Shown: positions 33,052 to 40,213 of the stretch, one piece after another | Layout of the letters: every line of letters starts with the position of its first letter | Numbering within the stretch: position 1 is the stretch's first letter | NCBI GenBank assembly: GCA_964430505.1 | Contig: CAYSGH010000034.1 | Location: 1 to 40,213 of the forward strand | From: UBA6176 sp032119375 | GTDB lineage: Bacteria; Verrucomicrobiota; Verrucomicrobiia; Limisphaerales; UBA9464 | DNA: 40,213 bases | Direction: 5' to 3' | The notes under the pieces: generated by a model | Database searches by the model: none | What the model saw: the letters and a program-made list of their open reading frames with translations, nothing else | Told to the model about the DNA's origin: nothing | Program-made: the position numbers and the translations under genes

Positions 33052-34731
33052 ATGCAGGCCATGAAGCGCATGGCCGGGGGAATTCGATGGGCAAAGATCC
33101 TGGCGTTGGCGTGCGCCGCCGGGCCCATGGCGTGGTGCCAACCGACCAGCCCGCGGGGATCCGCAGCTCGCCCAGCCCATGCAGCCGCCACCGAGCCCGC
33201 CTTCGAGATCCAACTGCCCCGCGGATTCCAACTCCACGCCGACTCGCGCCTGGTCCTCGTCGCAACGCCGGCCGGCCCCGGCGAGCCCCGCCGGCAACTG
33301 GGCGAACTCGGCGCGAAGGCGCCCACCGTCCTCGGGACGGACGTCACCCGCGTCCCCAAGGACGGCCGCATCCGGATGGGCGCCGGGTCGGACGTGTTCC
33401 CGTGGGATCGGCTGCGGGATTGGCCCCCGGGGCCGTGCTCCATCCAGGCAGTGCTGATGACGAACCGCGACCTGTGGATGCCCGGCGCGCCCGGCAACTG
33501 GGTGTCGGAGCCGAAGTCGATCCACCTCAACGGCGAACGCCCGGGCATCACGCGCATCGACCTCACGCGTGCGCTGCCACCCGAGACGTTGCCGCCCGAG
33601 ACGCCGCAGGTCCGGTTCCGCAAGGTGCGCTCGGAGGTGTTGTCCCGGTTCTGGAAACGCGACATGCATTGTCGCGTGGGTGTGGTCTTGCCGAGGTCCT
33701 GGGAATCCGAGCCATCGCGGCGTTACCCGGTGGTGGTGGACATCGGAGGGTTTGCGTCGCGTTACGACCGGGCCTTGGCGTGGGCGCGCGAGGGCACGCG
33801 GCTGGCCAAGGACTGGAACGCCCCGGAGACGCCCCAGTTGATCTGGGTGACGTTGGATGGGGCCGGGCCGTTGGGGGACCCGTACCAGGTGGACTCGGAG
33901 AACCATGGCCCCTATGGCCGCGCCCTGGTCGAGGAGGTGTTGCCCGCCATCGAGCATGAGTTTCGCGGGCTGGGCCAGCCGTGGGCGCGCTTCACGACCG
34001 GCGGGTCCACGGGCGGCTGGGTGTCGTTGGCCTTGCAGGTGCTGTACCCGGACTTCTTCGGCGGCTGTTGGTCCGGGTTTCCCGACCCCGTGGACTTCCG
34101 GGACTTCCAGCTGGTGAACCTCTATGCGGACCCAAACGCGTTCGTGGATGCTGGCGGCCGCGAAAGGGCCTCCGCGCGGGAGCTGGACGGCCGGACGCGA
34201 TTCACGATCCGGCACGAGGTCCAATACGAGAACGTGCTGGGGCTGGGCGGGGTCTTCACGCGCAGCGGAGGCCAATGGGGTGCCTGGAACGCCACGTTCG
34301 CGGGCCGCGGCGCGGACGGGTGGCCGTTGCCGGGCTGGGATCCCAGGTCGGGGGGGATGATGCCGGGCACGGGCACGAGCTGGGCGCGCTGGGACCTCCG
34401 CCGCGTGATCGAGGGCAACTGGCAGTCGCTGGCCCCGAAGCTGCGGGGAAAGATCCGGGTATGGGTGGGCGAGTCCGACGAGTACTTCCTCAACCACGCC
34501 GTGCATCGCCTGGCCGATGCGATGGCCCAACTCACGCCGCCGACCGGGGCGCGGTTCGAGTTTGGCCCCGGCAAGGGCCACGGATGGAACCCAAGACCGC
34601 TGCCGGATGTCTGGCGGGAGATGCAGGCTGCGGCGGATGCCGGAGCGCCGCGAGAGACGGGGCGTGATGCCTACTTCAAGTCACGCTTCCTCCACGGAGC
34701 GGCATGTGCGCATTGCAAGGGCGGACGATAG
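33052..34731 (+). CDS. exported alpha/beta-hydrolase (esterase family)
   Basis: A 559-residue exported protein: residues 8-26 form a signal peptide (WAKILALACAAGPMAWC). The C-terminal ~350 residues match esterase-D/enterochelin-esterase-like hydrolases, with YPVVVDIGGFASR, LDGAGPLGDPYQVDSENHGPYG, the nucleophile elbow TTGGSTGGW (Ser319) and a late His in GKGHGW. The N-terminal ~220 residues are an uncharacterised beta-rich domain. It ends AACAHCKGGR, an unusual C-terminal CxxC. The ATG at 33052 has GGGGA five bases upstream; ATG 33061 is possible. It diverges from ychF and faces the DUF1365 gene. The substrate is unknown. Confidence 0.8.
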   Translation: MQAMKRMAGGIRWAKILALACAAGPMAWCQPTSPRGSAARPAHAAATEPAFEIQLPRGFQLHADSRLVLVATPAGPGEPRRQLGELGAKAPTVLGTDVTRVPKDGRIRMGAGSDVFPWDRLRDWPPGPCSIQAVLMTNRDLWMPGAPGNWVSEPKSIHLNGERPGITRIDLTRALPPETLPPETPQVRFRKVRSEVLSRFWKRDMHCRVGVVLPRSWESEPSRRYPVVVDIGGFASRYDRALAWAREGTRLAKDWNAPETPQLIWVTLDGAGPLGDPYQVDSENHGPYGRALVEEVLPAIEHEFRGLGQPWARFTTGGSTGGWVSLALQVLYPDFFGGCWSGFPDPVDFRDFQLVNLYADPNAFVDAGGRERASARELDGRTRFTIRHEVQYENVLGLGGVFTRSGGQWGAWNATFAGRGADGWPLPGWDPRSGGMMPGTGTSWARWDLRRVIEGNWQSLAPKLRGKIRVWVGESDEYFLNHAVHRLADAMAQLTPPTGARFEFGPGKGHGWNPRPLPDVWREMQAAADAGAPRETGRDAYFKSRFLHGAACAHCKGGR

Positions 34732-34899
34732 GCCCGATTGCTGCGAAACACCTCACGGGGACGAGCCATCCACGGATGCTGTCAACGTGACCACCGATTC
34801 CATGCGTCGCATCCAACACGCGAATCCATCGCAACGGAGCTCCACGGAACCGCCCCCACGCAGGCCCCCAGGGCGCAGGTGAGAGGCCGGACCGCCCCC

Positions 34900-35727
34900 C
34901 TACCCTCCCACAATGCCTCGTTGGAGGTCGGCACGGTCGGACTTGCGGTGCCAGGGGATGCGCTTGAGCCAGAGGCGGAGCGCCTGCCAATGGATCAGGG
35001 TGATCGTGCGCAAGGTCACCAGCGGGTAACGCCACAGCATCCGCCGCAACGAACCGTCCGTCAGCGGCACGCGCGTCCCCGTCAACGTGCTGACCAACAC
35101 CGTCCTGCCCTCCGCATCGACGTCGTTCACGCCCACCACCAACCGGTCGCCCGGGTCCTCCAGCCGAAAGTCAAAGCTCAGGTCCAGGGCGCTGAACGGC
35201 GACACGTAGAAATGCTTCGGGGCCACCACCCGGAACCGCGCGCCTCGCCCGCCCCCGCCTGGGGTGCCCTGCCCCTCCACCGGCACGACGTAGGGCTTCT
35301 GTTCCCCAAACGTGTTCCCCACCTCCGCCACCGCCACCACGGGCCGGCCCTCCGCCGTCTCCACGAAGTAGAAGCTCACCGGGTTGAAGACGTACCCCAG
35401 CACGCGGGGAAACGTCACCAGCCTCACCCGCGCTCCCTTCGGCACCACGACGTCCTGCGTCGCCAGCCATTGGTCCACCGCCGCCCTCGCGTCCGCCACC
35501 GGACCGGCCTTCCCACGCATCCCCATGTGGTCGGCGTCGTGAAAGGACACCACGCGGCGCCGATTCCATCCAAACCAACGGAGCCCGGCGTCCAGCTCGG
35601 CCAGCTCACCCAGGTCGATGCACGCCAGGAAGATCCCGTACTCGAACCGGTGCTCCCTCGGCCGCAGCCGATGGTGCATCACCCGGCACTCATACAGGCA
35701 CGAACGCCATCGCGTGGCTTCTTCCAT
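34900..35727 (-). CDS. DUF1365 protein
   Basis: A 275-residue protein of the DUF1365 family: CLYECRVMHHRLRPREHRFEYGIFLACIDL at the start, VRLVTFPRVLGYVFNPVSFYFV in the middle and KHFYVSPF...FDFRLEDP towards the end. DUF1365 genes usually sit with an FAD amine-oxidase and a cyclopropane-fatty-acid synthase and are suspected of a lipid role; neither partner is present here, so it is an orphan. There is no signal peptide. It diverges from cysS across 90 bases and converges on the esterase gene. Confidence 0.9.
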   Translation of the reverse strand: MEEATRWRSCLYECRVMHHRLRPREHRFEYGIFLACIDLGELAELDAGLRWFGWNRRRVVSFHDADHMGMRGKAGPVADARAAVDQWLATQDVVVPKGARVRLVTFPRVLGYVFNPVSFYFVETAEGRPVVAVAEVGNTFGEQKPYVVPVEGQGTPGGGGRGARFRVVAPKHFYVSPFSALDLSFDFRLEDPGDRLVVGVNDVDAEGRTVLVSTLTGTRVPLTDGSLRRMLWRYPLVTLRTITLIHWQALRLWLKRIPWHRKSDRADLQRGIVGG

Positions 35728-35817
35728 CCCGTCCAGTGAAGCACGGATTCACCGGTCAGGAACCGGAAACTTGGCCCTTGAAACTTGCCGCGCACCGCCC
35801 CGAAGTCCCCGGAGCAC

Positions 35818-37275
35818 ATGAGCCTTCGGCTGCACAACACGCTCACACGGTCCGTCGAGCCCTTCGTCCCCGCCGCCCCGCCGCGCGTTGGGCTCTACTG
35901 CTGCGGCCCCACGGTCTATGACTTCGGGCACGTCGGGAACTTCCGCACCTTCGTCTTCGCGGACCTCGTCCGCCGCGTGCTCGCCTTCAACGGCCTAGAC
36001 GTCACGCACGTCATGAACGTCACGGACGTCGAGGACAAGATCCTCCGCCGCCTCCGCGAGACCGGCAGCGCGCTCCGCCCGTTCACCGCCACCTACATCG
36101 ACGCCTTCCTCGCCGACCTCGACGCCCTCCGCTGCCTCCGGCCCCATCACCTGCCGCGCGCGACGGACCACATCGCCGACATGGTCCGCCTCATCGGCCG
36201 CCTCATGGAACGCGGCATCGCGTACCAGGCCCCGGACGGGTCCGTGTACTTCAACATCGAGCGTTACCAGGCCTCCGAGCGCTGGCCCGGCTGCGCGTGC
36301 CAGTACGGCCAGCTCGTCCACATCGACCCCGACCATCAACGGCAGACCGGGCGCGTCTCCGCCGATGAGTACGACAAGGACCACGTGGCCGACTTTGCCC
36401 TGTGGAAGGCCCGCGTGCCGGAGGACGGCGACGTCTTCTGGGAGAGCCCGTGGGGTCAGGGCCGGCCCGGGTGGCACATCGAGTGCTCCGCCATGAGCAT
36501 GGCCCTGCTGGGCGACTCCTTCGACATCCACCTCGGCGGCGAGGACCTCGCCTTCCCCCATCACGAGGACGAGATCGCCCAAAGCGAGGGAGCGGGCGGC
36601 CTCCGCGGCGACCTCCACGGCCAAAAGCTTCCCTTCGTCCGCCATTGGCTCCATGGCGCGCACCTCCTCGTCGAGGGCCGCAAGATGTCCAAGTCCCTCG
36701 GCAACTACTTCACCGTGCGCGACCTCCTCGCCAAGGGCTTCTCCGGGCGCGAGGTCCGCTTCCTCCTCCTCTCGGCGCATTACCGCGAGACCTTCAACTT
36801 CACGGTGGCCGGGCTGGAGGGCGCGCGGACGGCCCTGGGCCGGCTCGACGAATGCCTCGGGAAATTGCGCGAGCGGGCCGCCTCGCACGCTGGCCCCGCC
36901 CCGACGGCCACGTCTTCATTGGCCGGGGCCTTTCGCGACGCCATCAACGACGACCTCAACGTCTCCCGCGCTTGGGCCGCCGTCTTCGACTGGGTGCGCG
37001 ACCAGAACCGCGCCTTGGCCCAAGGCTCGCTCACGCCCGCCGCCGCCGCCGCCGAGTTGGCCGCGTTCGCCTCCATCGATGCCGTGCTGGGCGTGGCCCC
37101 GGCTCCGGCCACCGGCGACGACACCCCCGCCGAGGTGACCGAGCTTGCCGCGCAACGCGTCGCGGCCAAAAAGGCCCGTGACTTCGCGCGTGCCGACGCG
37201 CTTCGCGCCGAGATCCGGGCCAAGGGCTGGGTCGTCGAGGACACCCCCTCCGGCCCCAAGCTCAAGCGCGCATGA
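35818..37275 (+). CDS. cysS: cysteinyl-tRNA synthetase
   Basis: The 485-residue product is a complete class I synthetase charging tRNA-Cys. It has the zinc-site CCGPTVYDFGHVGNFRTF (Cys29 and the HIGH-type motif HVGN at 38-41), WHIECSAMSM, LGGEDLAFPHHEDEIAQSE and the KMSKS loop (289-293). The anticodon-binding end includes AAKKARDFARADALRAEI. The ATG at 35818 follows GGAGC; an in-frame TTG lies 33 bases earlier. The stop overlaps the YcxB-like gene start as ATGA (37272-37275). It heads a tight four-gene unit with YcxB-like, trmH-like and era. Confidence 0.96.
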   Translation: MSLRLHNTLTRSVEPFVPAAPPRVGLYCCGPTVYDFGHVGNFRTFVFADLVRRVLAFNGLDVTHVMNVTDVEDKILRRLRETGSALRPFTATYIDAFLADLDALRCLRPHHLPRATDHIADMVRLIGRLMERGIAYQAPDGSVYFNIERYQASERWPGCACQYGQLVHIDPDHQRQTGRVSADEYDKDHVADFALWKARVPEDGDVFWESPWGQGRPGWHIECSAMSMALLGDSFDIHLGGEDLAFPHHEDEIAQSEGAGGLRGDLHGQKLPFVRHWLHGAHLLVEGRKMSKSLGNYFTVRDLLAKGFSGREVRFLLLSAHYRETFNFTVAGLEGARTALGRLDECLGKLRERAASHAGPAPTATSSLAGAFRDAINDDLNVSRAWAAVFDWVRDQNRALAQGSLTPAAAAAELAAFASIDAVLGVAPAPATGDDTPAEVTELAAQRVAAKKARDFARADALRAEIRAKGWVVEDTPSGPKLKRA

Positions 37276-37796
37276 ATCCCCCGCCGGAAGTCCGGTTCAC
37301 GCTCAACCGCCTCGACCTCCTCGACTGGACGTGGCGCTACGCCCTGCGGATCCGCGCCCTCTGGGGGCTGTCCATCACGGCCTCGATCTTCATCACGTGG
37401 ATGTCCTTTCGCACGGGGCATCCTCCCTCCTTCCACGTCCAGGCGGGCATCGTGACGTTCCTCGGGCACTGGGCGGCCTTCCTCCTGATCATTCCCCTGC
37501 TGACGCTCCTCCGCACGCATCCCACGTTCCTCGTCGAGGCCGCCGTCCGCGCGGATGAGGCGGGGTTCCATGCCGTCTCCTCACGCGGCCAATCGACGGT
37601 GGCCTGGGGAACCTTTGAACGCGTCCGGCACGGGCGGCAGCGGATCTTCCTGTGCCTGACGTCCAGCGGGGGCGTCGTCATCCCCCACCGCGCCTTCGCC
37701 ACCGACGCCGACCGCCGCACCTTCGAGGCTTACTGCGCGGGGCAAATCGCCCAGGCCAGGGAGGCGAGCCGGCCAACCCACGGCACGGCGGCCTAG
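37272..37796 (+). CDS. YcxB-like membrane protein
   Basis: A 174-residue protein with two predicted transmembrane segments (about residues 30-46, LWGLSITASIFITWMSF, and 60-79, VTFLGHWAAFLLIIPLLTLL). A cytoplasmic C-terminal domain (VSSRGQSTVAWGTFERVRHGRQRIFLCLTSSGGVVIPHRAFAT) fits the YcxB pattern. Family function is unknown. ATG overlaps the cysS stop, so it is translationally coupled; the TrmH-like gene follows after 25 bases. Confidence 0.8.
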   Translation: MNPPPEVRFTLNRLDLLDWTWRYALRIRALWGLSITASIFITWMSFRTGHPPSFHVQAGIVTFLGHWAAFLLIIPLLTLLRTHPTFLVEAAVRADEAGFHAVSSRGQSTVAWGTFERVRHGRQRIFLCLTSSGGVVIPHRAFATDADRRTFEAYCAGQIAQAREASRPTHGTAA

Positions 37797-37821
37797 CCCG
37801 CGCGCCCATCGCTCGTCGCCC

Positions 37822-38646
37822 ATGATGCTTCGCCACGCCATCGAGTCCTTCGACGACCCGCGCATGGCCCCGTACCGCAACATGCGGTCGCAGGTGGAGC
37901 CGCTTGGGGCCGGGTTCTTCGTCGCCGAGGGCGAGAAGGTTGTGCGCCGGCTCCTCGAGTCGCCCCACGGCGTCGCGTCGATCCTGTTGCCGCCCGAGTG
38001 GGTGGACGAGTACACGCCCATCGTCGAGGCGCGTCCGGAGCCCATTGACGTCTTCGTGGCGCCCAAGGAGGTGCTGAGCCAGTTGACCGGCTTCAAGATG
38101 TTCCAGGGCGTGCTGGCGCTCGGGCGCGTGCCGGAGCCGGCAAGCCTCGACGACATCCTCGCCCTCCCGCGGCCGCGCCTGCTCGCCGCCGTCGATGGCG
38201 TCGTCAACGCCGTCAACGTGGGCCTTGTCCTCCGCAATGCCGTCGCCATGGGCGTCCAGGCGCTCATCGTCGGCGAAACCTCCGCGCATCCCTACCTGCG
38301 CCGCTCCGTCCGCACCTGCATGGGGACCGTCTTCAAGATCCCCTACCTCCTCAGCCACGACCTCGTCGCCACCCTCCATCAACTGCGCGCCGACAGCATC
38401 GCGTGCCTCGCCGCCCATCCCCACACGGACGAGGTCCTGTTGCCCGACGCCCGCCTCGACCGCGACGCCTGCATCGTCCTCGGGTCCGAGGGCGAGGGCA
38501 TCCGGGCCGTCGTGCGCGAGGCCTGCGACCAGCGGGTCGTGGTCCCGATGCAGTCGGGCGTGGACTCGCTCAACGTGGGGAATGCCTCCGCCGTGTTTTT
38601 CTACGAGGCCTGGCGGCAACGCCAGCCCGCACTGCAACGCTCATGA
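37822..38646 (+). CDS. TrmH/SpoU-family RNA 2'-O-methyltransferase
   Basis: A 274-residue SPOUT-class enzyme. The N-terminal part is a substrate-binding domain (EPLGAGFFVAEGEKVVRRLLESP). The C-terminal trefoil-knot domain has the three SpoU motifs: NVGLVLRNAVAMGVQAL (motif 1, catalytic Arg), IVLGSEGEGIRAVV (motif 2) and VPMQSGVDSLNVGNASAVFFYE (motif 3). It likely 2'-O-methylates tRNA or rRNA; the exact target cannot be assigned. The stop overlaps the era start as ATGA (38643-38646). Confidence 0.92.
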   Translation: MMLRHAIESFDDPRMAPYRNMRSQVEPLGAGFFVAEGEKVVRRLLESPHGVASILLPPEWVDEYTPIVEARPEPIDVFVAPKEVLSQLTGFKMFQGVLALGRVPEPASLDDILALPRPRLLAAVDGVVNAVNVGLVLRNAVAMGVQALIVGETSAHPYLRRSVRTCMGTVFKIPYLLSHDLVATLHQLRADSIACLAAHPHTDEVLLPDARLDRDACIVLGSEGEGIRAVVREACDQRVVVPMQSGVDSLNVGNASAVFFYEAWRQRQPALQRS

Positions 38647-39632
38647 ACGAAAACGCCCAACCCCCAAACGCCGCCGCCACGCCCGCCGCCCCAACGTCCC
38701 AACCCAAGCAAGACCCCGGCATCCCCACGCCGACGCCGACGCCGACGCCGACGCTGACTCCCCCCGTGCCTGCGGCCCCGTTCCGCGCGGGCCTCGTCGC
38801 GATCGTCGGCCGCACCAACGCCGGCAAGAGCACGCTGCTGAACCGCCTCGTCGGGCAAAAGGTCTCCATCGTCACGCCCAAGCCCCAGACCACGCGCCAT
38901 GCCGTCCACGGCATCGTCCATCGACCGGGCGTGCAGATCGTCTTCGTCGATACGCCCGGCTTCTTTCGCACCCGCCGCTCGGCGTTGGTGGATTCCCTGC
39001 ATCAACGGGCCATGGAGGCCTTGCAGGACGTCGATGTCGTCGTGTACCTGGCCGACCCCACGCGCGAGCCCGGCCCCGAGGACGCCATGGTGGCGGACGC
39101 CCTCGCGAACTGGCGCGGGCCCCGCATCCTGTGCCTCGGCAAGGCCGACCTGCCCCGACCGCACCGCGCCGCATGGCGACCGGGCTCCGATTCCTACCGC
39201 CACGTGCTCGACGTCTCCGGCGCGACGGGCATCGGGACCGACGACCTCCTTCATGCCATTGGGACGCTGTTGCCGGAGTCCGAGCCGTTGTACCCGCCGG
39301 AGGACGTCACCAACGCCACGCGCGACTTCCGCATCGCCGAGGTCATCCGCGAGCAGGTGTACATCCAGGCGGGCGACGAGGTGCCGTACCGGACGGTGGT
39401 CTCCATCGACCGCGTCGAGGTGATGCCCGCCACGGCCAAGTCCCCGGAACGCCTGGGCGTGGATGCCACCGTGTTCGCATCGGCCGAGAAGTACCAACGC
39501 ATGTTGATCGGGCGGGGCGGGGCGCGCGTGAAGCAACTGCGCGAGTTTTCCCGACGGGAGCTTCAGCGGGTCCTTGGGCGCAAGGTCGCCCTCTCGCTGG
39601 ACATCAAGGTGGACCCCAAGATCGAGGACTGA
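38643..39632 (+). CDS. era: GTPase Era
   Basis: Era is a GTPase that binds the 3' end of 16S rRNA in 30S assembly. The 329-residue product has G1 GRTNAGKST (56-64), the switch TPKPQTTRH, G3 VDTPGFF and, near the end, the KH domain with the GRGG loop (LIGRGGARVKQLREFSRREL). At G4 the usual NKxD reads GKAD (LCLGKADLP), so Asn is replaced by Gly. The first ~45 residues are a Pro/Thr-rich extension absent from E. coli Era, with a TP repeat. ATG 38643 overlaps the methyltransferase stop. Confidence 0.93.
   Translation: MNENAQPPNAAATPAAPTSQPKQDPGIPTPTPTPTPTLTPPVPAAPFRAGLVAIVGRTNAGKSTLLNRLVGQKVSIVTPKPQTTRHAVHGIVHRPGVQIVFVDTPGFFRTRRSALVDSLHQRAMEALQDVDVVVYLADPTREPGPEDAMVADALANWRGPRILCLGKADLPRPHRAAWRPGSDSYRHVLDVSGATGIGTDDLLHAIGTLLPESEPLYPPEDVTNATRDFRIAEVIREQVYIQAGDEVPYRTVVSIDRVEVMPATAKSPERLGVDATVFASAEKYQRMLIGRGGARVKQLREFSRRELQRVLGRKVALSLDIKVDPKIED
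38727..38756. repeat. ACGCCG microsatellite inside era
   Basis: Four perfect ACGCCG units (38727-38750) and a fifth imperfect unit ACGCTG encode Thr-Pro repeats in the N-terminal extension of Era. Being a multiple of six, gain or loss of a unit would stay in frame. Confidence 0.85.
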
Positions 39633-40165
39633 CGTCGGCGCAGGCCCACGCGGGGGCAGGCCCGACCGTGCGTTGCACCCCGGAGCAACCGTCGCCCTGC
39701 TTGGAGTCCCATCCGCAGCCGCGCATGACTTTGTTCCATCGGGCGCACCACCCATGGCCGGCCCAACGCCCGTTTCTGGGCTCACGGAGAACACGGAGGT
39801 TCACCCTAGAAACGGCAGTCGAAGAGGATTTCAAGACGAGGAAAGGGCCCTCCCATCAGGGAGGATGGGCTCACGGGCAGGAACCCAAGGGCTCACCCTG
39901 CGGGTGAGGTCGAGGTAGGCCCGGTTCGGCTGTAGGCCGGGTCCCCTGACCCGGCGCACGGGGCATGCGGCATCGCCATCGCCGCGTGAGGGCACGCGGC
40001 CTACAGACTGCCCAACGGCCGTTTCTAGGTTCAATCCTCCGCCCGGCAACGCGTCCATCCATGGCGGCATCGCTCGTCTCGCGACACCGCGCCCCCCGCT
40101 CCCCGCTCCCGTCCCTCTTTCCACCAACACCCACCACGTCAGAAGGTGCGGCCGGGGAAGGGTGC
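39633..40165. other. gene-free interval with palindromic repeat patchwork
   Basis: No gene is supported in 533 bases after era. It holds perfect hairpins CCTCCC-ATCA-GGGAGG (39849-39864) and CTCACCC-TGC-GGGTGAG (39892-39908), GGGCTCAC three times (39778, 39867, 39889), the paired-hairpin element at 39930-40006, and a 12-base GCCGTTTCTAGG motif in both orientations (39805-39816 inverted, 40018-40029) with a diverged direct copy at 39769-39780. Confidence 0.7.
39930..40006. repeat. REP/BIME-like element with two hairpins and 9-base inverted ends
   Basis: CTGTAGGCC (39930-39938) and GGCCTACAG (39998-40006) are perfect inverted ends. Inside, GCCGGGTC/GACCCGGC (39936-39943 and 39948-39955, loop CCCT) and GCCGCGTG/CACGCGGC (39981-39988 and 39993-40000, loop AGGG) make two 8-pair hairpins. 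The plan resembles bacterial REP pairs or a very small MITE. Confidence 0.75.
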
Positions 40166-40213
40166 ATGACGGATTTGTTGATCCACCTCGTTTTGCTGCT
40201 TTTTTTTGACTGT
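40166..40213 (+). CDS. possible N-terminus of a gene cut by the window edge
   Basis: An ATG at 40166 opens MTDLLIHLVLLLFFDC and runs to the window end. The hydrophobic start looks like a signal or membrane segment. GGGGAAGGG lies just before it, although the spacing of about 3 bases is short. A run of eight T bases falls in this stretch. It is too short to be sure. Confidence 0.3.
   Translation, partial: MTDLLIHLVLLLFFDC

Noticed and set aside
1..40213. CRISPR array, prophage or transposase gene
   Set aside because: No regularly spaced repeats, phage structural or integrase genes, or transposase motifs were seen; only short palindromic repeats at the right end.

Overview
The window looks like chromosomal core DNA from a high-GC Gram-negative bacterium, most likely a member of the Verrucomicrobiota (Pedosphaera/Limisphaera side). 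This rests on the mix of gene families: a Tat-exported DUF1501 protein next to a secreted laminin-G/DUF1080-like protein, a PhoD-like phosphatase, futalosine-pathway MqnC, LpxI (so lipid A and an outer membrane), left-handed beta-helix sugar-nucleotide-type acyltransferases, and GC-rich palindromic intergenic repeats. The assignment is an inference from gene content. No rRNA, tRNA, phage, transposase or CRISPR array was recognised.

Layout. 1-6.9 kb: an HU/IHF-type DNA-binding protein, a convergent YaeQ-like gene, two exported proteins (laminin-G/DUF1080-like and DUF1501), a SAM methyltransferase overlapping by ATGA with a degenerate GH32-like exported protein, and a reverse-strand beta-helix acyltransferase. 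7.1-8.2 kb: a small [4Fe-4S] ferredoxin, then about 860 bases with no gene but a strong hairpin. 8.2-14.7 kb (all reverse strand): deoC, a ribose-type ABC importer (binding protein, double ATPase, permease), mqnC and a two-domain CbiX-like protein. 14.8-20.8 kb: Gfo/Idh/MocA oxidoreductase, L-aspartate oxidase with an FmdB zinc ribbon, a lipoprotein/DUF3299 pair, serine acetyltransferase and a GNAT enzyme. 20.8-22.8 kb: divergent lpxI and an exported SMP-30/gluconolactonase-like protein.

22.9-27.1 kb holds the most unusual locus: a GalU-like nucleotidyltransferase followed 32 bases later by a 1117-residue protein. Its N-terminal half reads as a fucokinase-like GHMP sugar kinase and its C-terminal half as a eukaryotic-type UDP-glucose pyrophosphorylase (UDPGP family). 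This is the reverse domain order to the known Bacteroides fucokinase/GDP-fucose pyrophosphorylase, and points to a one-protein free-sugar to UDP-sugar salvage route.

27.2-30.4 kb: a forward cluster of TPR protein, DUF6941-like protein, Rieske ferredoxin, glycosyltransferase and a tudor-like-fold unknown. 30.4-35.7 kb: PhoD-like phosphatase downstream of ychF, a large exported esterase, and a DUF1365 protein. 35.8-39.6 kb: cysS, a YcxB-like membrane protein, a TrmH/SpoU rRNA methyltransferase and era, tightly packed with ATGA overlaps. The last ~580 bases are a patchwork of palindromic repeats and a possible truncated gene at the edge. Coding is dense; several junctions use 4-base ATGA overlaps, and Shine-Dalgarno sequences are sparse, so several start sites are uncertain by a few codons.
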